Shown here one piece after another: positions 12,420 to 25,200 of a DNA stretch of 64,000 nucleotides. Source of the stretch: Sciurus carolinensis (lineage: Eukaryota; Chordata; Mammalia; Rodentia; Sciuridae); the NCBI RefSeq assembly GCF_902686445.1, contig NC_062224.1:48793156-48857155 (forward strand). Direction: 5' to 3'. The notes under the pieces were generated by a model that saw only the letters and a list, made by a program, of their open reading frames with translations, did not search any database and was not told the DNA's origin. Made by a program: the position numbers and the translations under genes. Each line of letters starts with the position of its first letter. Within the stretch, counting starts at the first letter, position 1.

Positions 12420-14419
12420 CATAGTAATAGTATCCTCAATTTTTGAATGGGCACACAGCCATCTGGAATAAAGAGTCCATTTCCCAGTCTTCCTTGCAAC
12501 TAGGTGAGGCCATGTGATTAAATGTGATATATGGGATGCAAATAGGGAGGACCATTAAAGAAATGGTGGGGAAGAGAGGAGTATGCATTTCTATCTCGTT
12601 TTCCCTTTCTGAAAGCTGGTTGGAATGTGGGCATAATGGCTGAAACTTCAGTTGCAATTTTAGACCAATAGTCATTTCAGGACTAAAAGTCAAGTACTCC
12701 TTGACATCTGGGAATATGAATTAGACTTTTTGAATATGTGAGAGAAGTAAAATACTATTTTGGTTAAGCTATCAATAAAAAACAATGAATTGAAGTATTC
12801 ACTATACAAAATAAAACTACTGGGACTTGTCTTGAAAGATGTAAATGTCAGCTTTATGTACAAAACAAAAATTTTTCTTTTTATGGTATTTGCAATACCA
12901 AATTTCTGTATTTAAAATTTCTATGCAAAAAGTTATTTGGTATATTCATGACATGAAATAGAAATAAATTTTATTAAAGGGGAGTAAAACAAGTCTAAAT
13001 GTAGCTATAAAGTGTAGACTTAAAATTCAAAATTAAAACACTCAACAATTATACAGTAAACTGCCTCTGTATGGAGCGTTCAGATTTTTAACACTATTCC
13101 AGTCACTGGGCCACAGAAATAGCTTTATTAATTAATTTTACAAATATTTCTCTATACCAAATAATATCAGAAAGGTATTTTTTCTTTTCCCTATCCATGC
13201 CCCCACCCCTCTTTATAATGAGAGATCTTATTGGGTGCTAGTCATTCTTCTTGATTAAGGAGAAAAAGGCTGAATTAAGTTAGAACTGAGTTCTTACAAC
13301 CTTGCATTCAAAGTGTGGTCCTTGGTCTATCAGGACCACTTAGGAACTTGTTAGAAATGCAGACTATTGGACCACACAATATCTGATTTTAATAAGATCC
13401 CCTGGGTTAACAACATGACGTTTTAGAATACTGCTTCTCAATTCTTCCCTTGACATCAAGAAGTTAGACCCTTTAACTTCTCTGAGCTTTTTCAATCTCA
13501 AAAATCCTGAACACTAAATAAAATACTTCTGTAATCCTAAACTACTCATCATCACCAAACCAGAAGGAAGACTAAAATTAAAATATATGTCTCAAAGCAT
13601 CACCTTGGTTCTGTTTTACGAGTTCAAAGTACTTCTTTTTACTAGAAAGCATCTGGGATTAGACTTATCTTTGGTTATGAGAATGAAGAATGAGATTTTG
13701 GTAATAAATCCTAGCAATAAAATGTCATATTTGTAGACCCTCTTAGGGATCAGATCCTACAGAGTCTGTTAAACTCCGATAAATAAAATTAATAGTCTTA
13801 CTCTTTGAGACATCAATTTTATTGAGCATCTCCAACAAATTATTATTTAATATTATTTGTACTTCATATATGTAAGTTTCATGAGTGCTATAATTTAAAG
13901 AATATGAAAATTTATATTACAAAGTGTAAATAGTTTCTGCTAAAGAAATATCTCTTCTTGCATCCTTCTTAGTACATATACTCAAATCCATGCTGCAGAG
14001 ATTTGGAGGAGAGTCACCTATATAACAGCAAGTATGAAAATACAAACTTCAAGTTAAAAGCTTCTAGAATAAAAAAACCAAAAGGAAACATAAAAATAAT
14101 CTCCAGCCCTTGTTAAGGAATGGTTCTCAACTTTTCATAATTTCTAGCATCAACCAGAAAAAAATGCATCAAACAAAACATGACCATTTATGTAAGGTAT
14201 AAAATTAATAAAACATCCCCTTCTTCAAGGTTATTTAAAATATATGAGGTAGAATTTCATCATGGTTTAATTGAGGTCTCGATCAGATGTGGAAAAAGAT
14301 TCTACACTTCTCAATGTCCCTTTCAGCCTAGCATTCAATGAATAATCTCTCTATAAATACTAACCAGAAATATATATTTTATTATATAGTTTAGTATCTT
14401 ATATGTAATGATAGATTTT
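12420..14419. other. Intergenic, no gene seen
   Basis: AT-rich with no coding signal. The only supported element is the MER5A-like piece at 13304-13440. Confidence 0.5.
13304..13440 (-). mobile_element. MER5A-like hAT-Charlie fragment
   Basis: Shows AAAGTGTGGTCCTTGG, AGGAACTTGTTAGAAATGC and a diverged AATCTGATTTTAATAAGATCCCC block, the reverse orientation of MER5A. Compare the + copy at 36620. Confidence 0.7.
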
Positions 14420-14740
14420 GGACCATGGTTTTAGTTTTCAGTCCATGATCATGCAGACCCATTGTTTTGGGCCCATGGTTCAGGAGCTGGGTGGCAATGG
14501 CAGGGTGTATGTGGCAGAGCAAAACTGCTCACCTCCGGTTTGGGAGCAAAAGGAGAGAGAGTGTGTGTGAGGAAGGGGACAGGGTCACACTATCCTTTTC
14601 ATGGAAGCTCCTTCAATGACCCAAGACCTCCCACTAGGCTCAACCTCTAAAGGTTCTGCCACCTCCCAATAGCCACTTACTAGGGACTGAGCCTTTAACA
14701 CATAGGCTTTCAGGAGACACTTAAGATCCAAACTATAACA
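14420..14740 (-). mobile_element. MaLR-type LTR, copy 4 (5' truncated)
   Basis: Shares TTTCAGTCCATGATC, AAACTGCTCACCTCCGG, AAAGGTTCTGCCACCTCCCAATAG and the terminal TTAAGATCCAAACTATAACA with copies 1 and 3. It lacks the first about 80 bp. The ORF at 14462-14650 lies wholly inside it and is not a gene. Confidence 0.7.
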
Positions 14741-15974
14741 AGGAACAGTGTGCTTGGATGATCTTCACTAAAATATATGTCTACATATATGTTATATGTG
14801 TATGTGTTTATATATAAACAAAATATACCATTTTTTCTTTATAAGTTGATCATCAAAGGCATTTGTTGAAGTAACAGAAAGTTGATAAACACATTTCTTT
14901 TTCCATATCATTTTCTAACTCTAGTTGAAATATACAGAAAATTGACAACCATATAACCTCTTTGGAAGAAAAAAGAGGTATCAATATTCTTGGGCCCTTT
15001 TATACTGGAAGTTTTGGAGTATTTTAATGCTTTCCAATTAACTTCTTAGCATTCATATTGATATGTACTTAAAAATGATTTTTCTGTCAATTTAACATGT
15101 CAGTTGAATTCTAAGTTAAAGGTCTATTTACATGTCTGAATCAAGTGTAGGAAGACTGATCAGAGATCTATTGCTTGAATTGCATGCTGTTTCTTATCTG
15201 GCAATTTTAGGGCAATCAACCATCACATCTTGCCCTTACTAAAGGGTTTATTGGGGCACATGACTTTCAGTGCTCAAATGGAGACAGCTGGTCACCTACA
15301 ATTCAGTGTGTGTCTGTGTGTCTCTGTGTATGTGTGTACCTGTGTATCTATCCTTGCATGTGTATGTATGAGTACACATATATTCAGGCACATTCATTGG
15401 TATCATTTTCTTCTGGTTTAACTTCCTTTAAGAGGACAGAAAAAAGACCAAACAAATATAAACCTTTTTCCAATTTATAGCCTGCATATTGAACTGTACA
15501 AAGAAGCCAGAATGAGCTATTTATCAACTCTTTAAAAAATGAAAATTAGGAAGTATAATATCTGTATTGTTAAGTAAAAAGAAAAAAAAATGCCAAAATA
15601 CAGACACCTTGTCTTCGTGATGGTACAGGTGAACAGTCTCAGAAGGGTGCTTCCCTTTTAGCCTTAACAAACCCACCTTTCAGGAGCAAGATCTTCTTTC
15701 ATCATGTGAGGCTGGCAGGCTGAGCCTGACATACTGCAACTGTGGAGGACTTTCTCTGGGCTAAGTTGTTCATCATGTAAAATGAAGGGATTTTCACTCT
15801 GATGTCAATTCATTGTTAGAAATAGTCATAAAATTGTACAGTTGGTTTTATCTGTTTCTTTAAAATAACGCCTCAGTATAAGACAACTGATTCTGAGTTG
15901 TTCTACTTATATCTTCTTAGAGTAAAAATGTTATAAGGATGTAGAGATGATTATTAACAAGCAGCTATCCCCTC

Positions 15975-16014
<40 letters not shown>

Positions 16015-16032
16015 TACATCATCATCATCATT
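15975..16032. repeat. (CA)n followed by (CAT)n
   Basis: About 18 CA units, a short AAATA spacer, then five CAT/TCA units. A perfect short hairpin follows (16050-16078). Confidence 0.95.
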
Positions 16033-16049
16033 TGAGCCAATTATTAAAT

Positions 16050-16078
16050 TAAGCTCCTTATTTTGAATAAGGAGCTTA
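16050..16078. repeat. Perfect 13-bp inverted repeat, 3-nt loop
   Basis: The arms TAAGCTCCTTATT and AATAAGGAGCTTA flank TTG. It is too short for a miRNA precursor. It may be a fold-back relic of a mobile element; function unknown. Confidence 0.9.
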
Positions 16079-16220
16079 GGTAAATGGAAAAAATCAAGCA
16101 TTTATGCATGCTTTCCTGTAAGACTATAAGGGTCACTTGATGAGAGAATATTTTATTTTACAGAAGAATACCTCCTTTGAAGAGAGAAAGAAGAATCCAA
16201 TTAGATTATAATCATCGTCA

Positions 16221-16514
16221 ATGCATAATGAAATTATTGACCTAGGTAAGAAGTATCAACTGGTGCTAAAAGCATTAAGCACACAAATAATGAGGAATCA
16301 GACATTCACAGAGTGCCAAAGGAAAACTAAAGATCCCTTTCTTGTTACAGGAGAATGTAAGTATACCATGGAGGATTCAGATTTTCATCATCCTAATCGA
16401 GTGTCAGTCAATTTAGTTCCATTTATGGCAGAATCATCAAATATCGTGTCTCTTGCTGTGACACACAATAAAAAGCAAACCATCACCTGTGATGTATTTT
16501 ACCGAAATGCCTAA
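16221..16514 (+). other. 97-codon ORF of unknown status
   Basis: Open from ATG to TAA with a cluster of mixed, protein-like residues (FLVTGECKYTMEDSDFHHPN, VSLAVTHNKKQTITCDVFYR). No family is recognised and there is no promoter, splice or poly(A) context. It may be a piece of an old mobile element or processed pseudogene; chance is also possible. Confidence 0.2.
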
Positions 16515-16705
16515 CGCATCCAGCAAACTTTTAGCTCTAACTTTCAGTATATAAAAAATAGGGGAGATGTGAAGAATGAAATGACAGCAACAGAATGCAC
16601 CTCAGTGAGTCATTCTGTGGGGTCCCTCGATCCTGTCATCCAACAAATCCATGTGTAAAAAGAAAAGAAAATGAGGATGATGCTAGATTGGAAAATAAGT
16701 GAGAG

Positions 16706-16932
16706 CCAGACACAGTGGCACACACCTATAATCCCAGCCGCTCGGGAGGGAGGCTCAGGCAGGAGGCTCACGAGGTCAAAGTCAGCCTCAGCAATGGGGA
16801 GGCACTAAGCAATTCAGTGAGACCCTATCTCTAAATAAAATACAAAATAGGGCTGGGGATGTGGCTCAGTGGTCGAGTGCCCCTGAGTTCCATCCCTGGT
16901 ACTGCTCCCCCTCCCCACCCTCTCAATAAAAG
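16706..16932 (+). mobile_element. B1-ID dimeric SINE with target-site duplication
   Basis: The left half is B1/7SL-like (CACAGTGGCACACACCTATAATCCCAG, GAGACCCTATCTC). The right half is ID/tRNA-like (GGGCTGGGGATGTGGCTCAGTGG, CCCTGAGTTCCATCCCTGG). It is flanked by 14-bp duplications differing at one base: AAAATAAGTGAGAG at 16692-16705 and AAAACAAGTGAGAG at 16933-16946. The B1+ID dimer is a squirrel-type SINE. Confidence 0.92.
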
Positions 16933-17199
16933 AAAACAAGTGAGAGACATGAAACTTCATTTAATATGTGGCCCTGGATTTGACTCTAGTTTGGATGGAG
17001 TAACTCTAAAGGGCACTTAGGGAATAATTGAGGATTTTGAATATGGGTAAGATTAAACTTCTTGACTTAGGTGAAGATCATTAACTTAACAGGTGAGAAA
17101 CTAAAGCAGGTGAATAAACAACTTGGAAAGTATTTTCTCATTTTGATAAAAATACATATGTATGTAAAACATCTAAAAGAAGAACAAAATGGTATTAAC

Positions 17200-17320
17200 A
17201 GAGATAATCTTTGGGTGGGAGGAATATAGAGCTTTTATTTTCTTAATTTTTGGTTTCTTTTACTTTGTAACTTTCTCACTGTATATGTATATGGCTTTTG
17301 TAATAATAAAATGTATGTCT
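17200..17320 (+). mobile_element. Old L1 3' end
   Basis: TTTGGGTGGGAGGAATATAG, a T-rich block, TACTTTGTAACTTTCTCACTGTATATG and an AATAAAATGT end, like an L1M 3' UTR. The younger L1 at 17343 has inserted directly behind it. Confidence 0.55.
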
Positions 17321-17342
17321 CTATTAAGAAACTAAAAGATTT

Positions 17343-18085
17343 GTACCACCCTAAGATTTTATCTCACCCCAATTAGACTAGCTATTATTATTAAGAATGC
17401 AAGCAATAATAGGTGTTGGTGTGATGTGGGGGAAAAGGCACACTCATACACTGCTGGTAGAATTGGAAATTGGTGCAACCACTCTGGAAAGCAGTATGGA
17501 GAGTTCTCAGAAAACTTGAAATGGAACCACCATTTGACCCAGTTATCCATTCCTTGGTTTATCCCCAAGGGACTTAAAATCAGCATACTACAGCAATGCA
17601 GTCATATCAATGTTTATAGCAGCTCAATTCACAATAAGTAGATTGTGGAACCAACCTAGATACCCTTCAATAGATGAATGGATAAAGGAACTGTGGTATA
17701 TATGCACAATGGAATATTATTCAGTCATAAAGAAGAATAAAATTATGGCATTTGCAGGTAAGTGGATGGAGTTGGAGAATATCATGCTAAGTGAGATAAG
17801 CCAATCCCAAAAAACCAAAGGCAGAATGTTGTCTATGATAAGTGGATGAGGATACATAATAGGGGGAGAGGGGAAGAATGGAAGAACTTTGGACTGTGTA
17901 GAGGGAAATGGGGGTGAAGGGGGTGGGAGAAGGAAAGATAGTGTCATGAAACAGATATCATTACCCTATGTACATGTATGATTACACAAATGGTGTGAAG
18001 CTACATTGTGTTCAACAATAGAAATGAAAAGTTGCACCCCATTTGTGTACAATGAATCAAAGTGCAGTCTATAAAAATAAAATTT
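17343..18085 (+). mobile_element. 5'-truncated L1, ORF2 end plus 3' UTR
   Basis: Translates in broken frames to the L1 ORF2 C-terminal pattern: a cysteine-less [17 protein letters not shown] segment, then DEWIKELWYICTMEYYSVIKKNKIMAFAGKWMELENIMLSEISQ at about 17670-17810. A 3' UTR with a G-rich tract (17860-17935) and ATGATTACACAAATGGTGTGA follows, ending in AATAAAATTTGAAAAAA. It is truncated, interrupted by stops and not mobile. Confidence 0.9.
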
Positions 18086-19114
18086 GAAAAAAGAAACTAA
18101 AAGATTTGTGAACTGAGGGTGGAAGGGCTATTGTTCAATGCCATTAGAATTTTTAGACCACTCTGGTACCTAGAGCTGATTATGGCAATAAAATTGTTGA
18201 TGACTTTAATCAGAGAACTCTCGATCCTAGGAAAAGATATTAAATTTCTGGTGAAGATTTCACCTTTCTCTTGTTTACTATTAATAATGTGTCTTCCGAT
18301 GATAAGAAAGCAAATTTTTAAAGGAAAGAAAGAAGAAAGCAAACAGAAGGACAGATTTGCAAAGAGAGAGGTGTGGAATGAGAGAGAGAGGAACTTGATG
18401 TCCATTTTTAAGTACTAAGGTAAATCAGTGCGTGAGACCTTGCAAAGGCTCTTCCCCACCCATTCCCCTGCACCTGCTATCTCCAGAACATTCCTTTTGG
18501 AAGACTTCTTTATCTTCCAAAGTATATGCACAGTCATCCTTCATCCTATAAGTGATCTCAACACATTGAGATGAATTACCTACCCATTTACCTGTTTCTC
18601 TCTAAACATTAATCATCTGAAAGTAATGAACAGAATTTCGAAACCATTGTGTCTCAACATTCTAGCACAAAGCCTGGCATAGAACGGATGTCTCTGTGTG
18701 GACTCATTCAGGTGAAACCCTCCAAAAGGACACCAAGTAATATTTGTAACAGTCCAAGAAAATGTCCTGCCACTAATGTTACATCTCTATATGTCAGTGA
18801 AATTCAAGAAATGAATCTTGAAGGAAATAATATTAAAGCAAGACAGAATTCCTGCTGAGAACTCTATGGATGTCAGAAAATCACTGTTCCATGAGATCAG
18901 CTGATGACTTCAGCTAGTCCAATCTCTGATCTATTTGCTGATGCAGGATTACAGAGGGTAGCTTCAGCAGGAGGGGGTTCTGCTTCCTAGGCATGTAGCA
19001 GCCAACACCAGGTGCCCTGGAGCACCTTCCCCATCTCACTAGGAAGCCAGAGTTGAGGCAAAAGCAGTAGATCAGTGCCTCAACTCCTTACGGCTGCACC
19101 AAAGTCATCATTCT

Positions 19115-19320
19115 CCAGGGAACTCTCTGGATTCCTAACTACTTAGCTATATGACCTTGAGTTCAGATTCTCATCTATGAAAGCATGACAAGCAGACTAT
19201 GTGCTTTAGATGTTCTTGTGAGTTTAAAATGAAGTGATACGCCTAAAAGCCCTAGAACAATGCCTGACACCTAAGAGCACCATAAATGTCAGCTGTTGTC
19301 ACTGTTATTATTCTCTTATG
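19115..19320 (+). mobile_element. MIR SINE
   Basis: CTATATGACCTTGAGTTCAGATTCTCATCTATGAAA, then a block ending AGAACAATGCCTGACACCTAAGAGCACCATAAATGT, are MIR landmarks. Confidence 0.75.
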
Positions 19321-20140
19321 ATGAAGGAATCCATTACCCATCTACTCACTCAGGGCTAAAAGACATCCAGCAGACCCTTTGCCCTTCCCACAGTGAATCC
19401 TTGATGTTTATGATTGGCATCTATGATTGGTTCATTTTTATAGAAAAAAAAACCAAAGCATAGTATATAGACCTCCCATTGCCTAACCTTTGCCCATTTT
19501 TTGACTGTCTTAGAATTTTCACAATTTATTTATATCTCCTGAGCTTCAACCTTAAGCTATAATAATTTGTTCATCTTCTCGTGAATGCATGACTTTCAAT
19601 GAAAATCTACTTTATAGTTATTGAAAAACAAAACAAAACCAAAAACCATATAAAACACTCTTCATCTGCCCCCTTCAGGTAAAGATGCCATTTAACAATA
19701 ATTGAAATAATGACTGCTCTCCAAAAGACACCTATGATTTATAAATGTATCCATCACTGTGAGATTTTTGTCTCTGAAAATAGCTTGTACCAGCTATTGA
19801 AACTCATCACACTTTAAAAAATTGGAAACGGAATTTTCAAATCTATTTTAAAGTCTCTCAGAGTCTCAGCAAAGTATTAAAGGAACTTTTGAAAATAAAA
19901 AGGTAACACTTGCTCACAATTCATAAGAAGAGCTGATTGATATCAAAAAAGATTTAAAGGCTTAATTTCAACCATATTCTTTGCATAATTTGTGGATGGG
20001 ACTGAAAATGAGTAGTGGTAAGTATACTCAAAAATTTACTTTCTGTATAAATCTGTGTCTTGTCCTGATATAATTCTTATAAGGATTTTAGCATTGTGAA
20101 ATAAAAGGATGTTGATTAGTAACATGAAACCATCAACGTA

Positions 20141-20342
20141 ACTTAGTGTTGTGGTGCATACTTGTAATCCCAGATATTCCAGAGGCTGAAACAGGATTGC
20201 AAATTCAAGGCCAGTCTGAGCAATTTTGGAAGACCCTGTCACAAAATTTTTAAAACAATAGAGCTGGGGATAGAGCTCAGTGCTTGTCTGGCATGTGGGA
20301 TTCGCTGGGTTCAATTCCCAAAGCCATAAAACAAAACAAATG
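20141..20342 (+). mobile_element. B1-ID dimeric SINE
   Basis: GTGGTGCATACTTGTAATCCCAG... and CAAGGCCAGTCTGAGCAA (B1) fused to AGAGCTGGGGATAGAGCTCAGTGC...GGTTCAATTCCC (ID), ending in an ACAAAACAAA tail. Confidence 0.9.
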
Positions 20343-23300
20343 AAAGAACATGAGAGTATAAAACTCACTGGCAAAATTAGGTACATAGTCAAATTCAGAA
20401 TTCTCTAATGCTGTTATGGAGATGTATAAACCATTTATATCTTCAGTATGAAAGTTAAAAGATAAATATTAAAAATAATAATAGCTACAATAACTTGTTA
20501 AGGGATACATAAAATAAGTTAAAAATTTGGGGAGTGTAAAAGTGTAGTTTTTTGTGTGATTGAAGTTATTATCAGCTTACCTGTTGACCTGTTAAACTAT
20601 GAAATGTTTTATGTAAGCCTCATGTTGACCACAAAACAAAACCCTTTTGTAGATATACAAGAGGCAATAGCACTATAAACAAATCTCTATAAACTGAACT
20701 TGGGTCCCAATAATTAAATAACTCTTAAACTATGATTTACAAAAAAAAGAAGTGTGAAGCAATTCAGATTATATTGATTTCAATAAAAACAGCCTGGTTG
20801 ACAATATAAAAAATTAATATTCATTGACAATATTTTGGTGGGAGCAAAACATATTTTTTGTATTAATGAACACATTAAATGTTTAATTAATGAATCAGTT
20901 AAGACATTTAAAATATTGCTTGCTCCATTTTACATTTTTTAAAAATTCTATTTTGGCCTCTCTTATTATTTATATGATTTATTAGCACAACTGTATATCT
21001 ATAGCATTTACCAATTACTGTATGTGTATTAGCACTGGTTGCCCTATTTTTACAGAGTGTGCAAAGAAGTTGATGACCATTTCTCCTTAGTGATTTTTCT
21101 CAAAATCTGGTTTAAAAAGCATCCACATCAGCATCAAGAACGGGCCTGAAGCCCAGAACACCTGACTTTGGGTATGGCAATACAGGACCTGGAACCAGCA
21201 TTTCTCACAGATACCTCCTGCTTAAGGTGGTTCATGGGCTACATGTGGAAAAGCATGGTATTAGAGGAAACAAAATGCTATGAAAGGGATTTAATTGGCA
21301 GCCATATGCCATCTGCAGTACCCATACTCAGTCTCATTGGGATTGTTGATGAAAAGGTTTTTCAAACCCCACTATGTTGAAGTATATAAACCTCTGAACC
21401 TCAGTGAAGGCACTATTTCCTAGAGGATGATTCTGTGACATTTTAAGGATATGTGTTACCCTGGCAAGACTTCTTAGTAAGTCTGCCATTGTCATTTCAG
21501 GGATTGTTGTGTTTGTCAATCATTATGGGATCATCAGAAGATAAACTGATGAAAAGTCTTCAGGATGTTCAGTTTTACCTTGATTCACTGAGGAACAAGT
21601 TTAATACATTTTTAAAAAATAAGTAAATAAATAAGAACTCCCAACAACCCAAAGGGCTGCTGCCTTAACCTTGTCATTTAAAAAGCCTACATCACACACA
21701 GACATGCAGGGCACACATAAATATATAAAAGAACACACAGGTGCCTCTCTCCTTTGGAATTTAGTGCTCAGCAGGACACAGTGCAACTTTAAACCCAAAC
21801 ATCTGCTCTTGGAACTAACATCATTCAGATCTCATCTAAGCATCCTCATTTGCCTTCTGTCCTCAAAGTCAAAGGTGATCACATGTAAATGTAAAGACTT
21901 GGGTGACTGCTGGAGGTGAAGGCTGCTTCTAAGAGCAGGGGAAAAGCACATCAATCTAGTCAGCAGACCTCTCTTCATAGAGAGCATGAATGCAGTAGTT
22001 TCTCCTCGTGGAGTGTTTTTACCCTAGTAGTTCTGGATATGATGTTCTTGCTTTTCCAATACACGCTTTTGTATGTATGTAGCGAAATTTTGCAATTGTT
22101 GCAACTGACAGCAAAGAAACATTTTGAAATATTAAGCAATACTAAATGAGTAAATGTGTAAATCTATAGACAAATCAATCCAACTACACATTGAATCCTA
22201 GCAATGCAAATACTTTCTTTTGTATAAAAAGTTTTAAATTCTAAATTGATTTTCCCAAAATTTAAAGAAAACCTCAGCTGTAAAATTGCGCTATCAATTT
22301 TCTGTTTTAACTTCAAGCATAATTTGCATATTTTAAAATAGAAACATCTCATAAATAATACATAGGAAAAGTTTAATTTAAAATATTGTCATATTTAACA
22401 TACATGCTTGATGAAAATGTATTCAAATTTTGGACACTTTTAGTAGAATTACACCTTATTTGTAACCCTTCAGAACACAGATTATGAGGAAATATTGATT
22501 ATAATAAGACTATTATTGAGTTTTGATGAAAGGAAGATAAGAAAAACAAATTTAATGGAGTAAATACATAATAGATTATTAATTATATCTCTTTCATTTT
22601 ATTACTAATTTGAACATTGTGAGCCCAACGACAAAATATCCAGATATTTGCAGTTAAGGATTAAATTTATTTGTTTTTGATATTTTTCCCAACAAAAATC
22701 CTAACTTCCACATGGTCTTTGGTTTTTCAGCATAATGGTATATTTGTAGACGAATGGGACATATTCAATTTAATAGTGTTTTCACTTTATTTGTGACTTT
22801 AAAACATTAAGACATATGGTATGTGGGTGTTCATTTGTACTCTTGCCTTAGGCCCACAAATGCTAGCAGCAGGCCTGACAGCTATAATAATGAAAATAAG
22901 ACAAAACAAAACAAAACAGACAAAACAACAGGACAAGGATATGAAGCTGTAGGAGCTGCTGGTATCTCCTTAGGCTTCTCCATCAAAGCTACTGGTTTTT
23001 TTCTCTACTTGAGATAAGCTACTTACAATCATGCTGTGTCTACTCCCATAAGAAAATAGCACTTCAGGATTGCTGGGGTTCTTCCACAGCAAGTTATTTT
23101 TCATTGTCAAGTGGAAAGGATTTTCTCCAGATTTAAAGAACCCTCAGAATATTCAGCAGTTATTGGCTCTGAGCGTGTGCTCACACATTGAGATTTATGT
23201 GAAGTACAGCCTGATACTGGAGCTATGCAAACTTATCCTATTCAAAGTGACACAGATTCTACCTGCTCCCACCCAGGAAAAAATGTCATACAGCATGATA

Positions 23301-23454
23301 AATCAACACATTAGTATTGAATTTCCTGCTGTCAATCATGGAGCTAAAAGGCATGCAACCATGCATTCAGCTGTGCCAAAGATTATCCAGTCAAGGATTT
23401 AAAGTTCTTTATCTCTGCTCTTCCTATGTACCTTTAAATAAGTAGCATGATTAG
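20343..23454. other. Intergenic, no gene seen
   Basis: AT-rich. Several ORFs of 60-110 codons occur, including 23070-23402 and 21671-21919, without domains or splice context. No repeat family is recognised here apart from short A-rich runs such as the (ACAAA)n at 22900-22925. Confidence 0.5.
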
Positions 23455-23635
23455 ACAATTCAGCACATAAACTCTAGTGCTTGCCTGGCTTGGTTCAAAT
23501 CCCAACTCCACCAGTTCCCGTCTTTGGGCAATTAGATGCCTAAGTGTCCCTTTTCTACAAAGTGGGTACTAATGGTTTTTTACCCCAAAGGTGGCTGTAA
23601 GAAATATGGGAGTTTCATGATTGCAAAAGTGCGTG
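23455..23635 (+). mobile_element. MIR SINE
   Basis: TAGTGCTTGCCTGGCTTGGTTCAAATCCCAACTCCACCAG, TTTGGGCAATTAGATGCC and a CTACAAAGTGGGTACTAATGG block fit the MIR tRNA-related head and core. Confidence 0.8.
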
Positions 23636-23664
23636 GGCATAAAAGTGCAGTGTGTGCAAAAATA

Positions 23665-23895
23665 AGCTGAGTGTGGTGGTCCATGCCTGTAATCCCAGCA
23701 ACTCATGAGGCTGAGGCAGGAAAATTGCAAGTTCAAGCCTCAACAACTTAGCAAGATTCTCAGCAATTTAGTGAGACCCTGTCTCAAAATTTAAAAAATG
23801 TAAGGGCAGGTGATATAGCTCAGTGGTGAAGCACCCCTGGGTTCAATCCCTGGTACCAGAAAAAATAAATAAATAAAAAGAAATAAATAAAAAGA
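23665..23895 (+). mobile_element. B1-ID dimeric SINE
   Basis: B1 half with CATGCCTGTAATCCCAGC and GTGAGACCCTGTCTCAAAA, ID half with AGGTGATATAGCTCAGTGG and CCCTGGGTTCAATCCCTGG, then an (AAATA)n tail. Inserted next to the MIR at 23455. Confidence 0.93.
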
Positions 23896-24814
23896 AGTAT
23901 GGAAAAGCAGCCTCAGGAAATATGTCTTAAGGTGACTACATCTGCAAGTCCAAAAAGAAATTGTGACGGCTGAGCATTGCAAGACTCCCCTTATCCCAGA
24001 CTTCAGTCCATTTTAATTACATAATAATACCTTTTCCCTTTCTCCTAGCCTAAGCTTATTTCTAACTAGCATTTGTGGTAGGTTACAAGATCATAGAACA
24101 CTTAACAAAGATCAATGAAAATCAAAATCAAAAGATGGCTGATGACTTAGGATTCACCTCAGTCCATGTGTTTAGACCTGCTGGTCCCTCTGCACCTGTT
24201 GCCTATACTACCATTCTGGGGCCTAGATGCTTAAACAAGAATGAGTCTGGGGTCTAGAGGTGGCTTCTCTACATAAGTCCCAAGATTTGCTTCGCTGCGA
24301 CACATGACAAGTTTATGTACACCATTACCTCTCCTTCAGTCCCCCTCTCCCTTCTACACTTCTTCAAAATAGGAGTGTCAAAGTGGGGGCCAGGAAGCAT
24401 GTTAAAATGAGGCATGAACCAGGGAAGGAGGAAAGAAGATCAGGAGATAAACTAAATGCATTTTTTTGTTACCGTATTTTTTTTTTCTCAACGGAAGCCC
24501 TAAAAGTCTTTCTTGAAACCCAGAGCTTTTTGGCATAAACCTTGAAGAAGCCTGATGTAAGAGGTGAAAATACTGTTTTTCAATCAGGCTCAAATTTCTG
24601 AAATAATGCTCTCTTTTTGCATGTTTTTGGGAAGGATGTTGGTAATATGGTAACAAAACTTTTAGCAGACACATAAAATGGTCATTCTATCGTCTTCAAA
24701 CTCCCTCATGCATTTCCACAGATGATTTATAGATTTACTGGATTCAAGCAATCTTTATATCAGATACCCTAAAACTTTTTAGATGAGGTACATTTGTTTT
24801 CCTGTACTTTCTTA

Positions 24815-24925
24815 ACGGTTTTGTAAGCTAGGCAAGGATCATGTCTTTTAAATCAAATTTGACGTAGTTCTTGGCACAGGCTTTTGTAGGCAGGTGCCCC
24901 ATAAATATTTATTGTTGATTATTAA
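24815..24925 (+). mobile_element. L2 3' end fragment
   Basis: AAGCTAGGCAAGGATCATGTC, a TTCTTGGCACAGG block and CAGGTGCCCCATAAATATTTATTG, the usual L2 terminal words. Confidence 0.65.
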
Positions 24926-25105
24926 AAAGAAAACAATGAAAAAACAGCTCAACTCTTGTGAGTATTTTGGGGGGCAGGGGGCAAGGTGGGAGAGTCAGCC
25001 AGAAAACAGTAATTCTTGAAAATAAGCACTATTATCCATGATAACGAAAAACACAAGTATTAAAAAGCCAAACATCAAAACTGTGCCTAAAGGTAGGTCA
25101 ATAAG

Positions 25106-25200
25106 AAGGAAGGAAGGAGAGAGGTAAGAAAGAAAGAAGAAAGAAAAGAAGATAGGGAGGAAGGGAGGGGGAAAAGGGGAAGAGGAAGGGAAGAAAAAGG
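25106..25200 (+). repeat. Purine-rich (GGAA/GAAA)n tract
   Basis: About 95 bp of almost pure A/G on the + strand. It could form triplex DNA; likely slippage-prone. Confidence 0.85.

Noticed and set aside
17610..17849. 79-codon plus-strand ORF that resembles a protein
   Set aside because: It is the L1 ORF2 C-terminal remnant, truncated and without an intact element.
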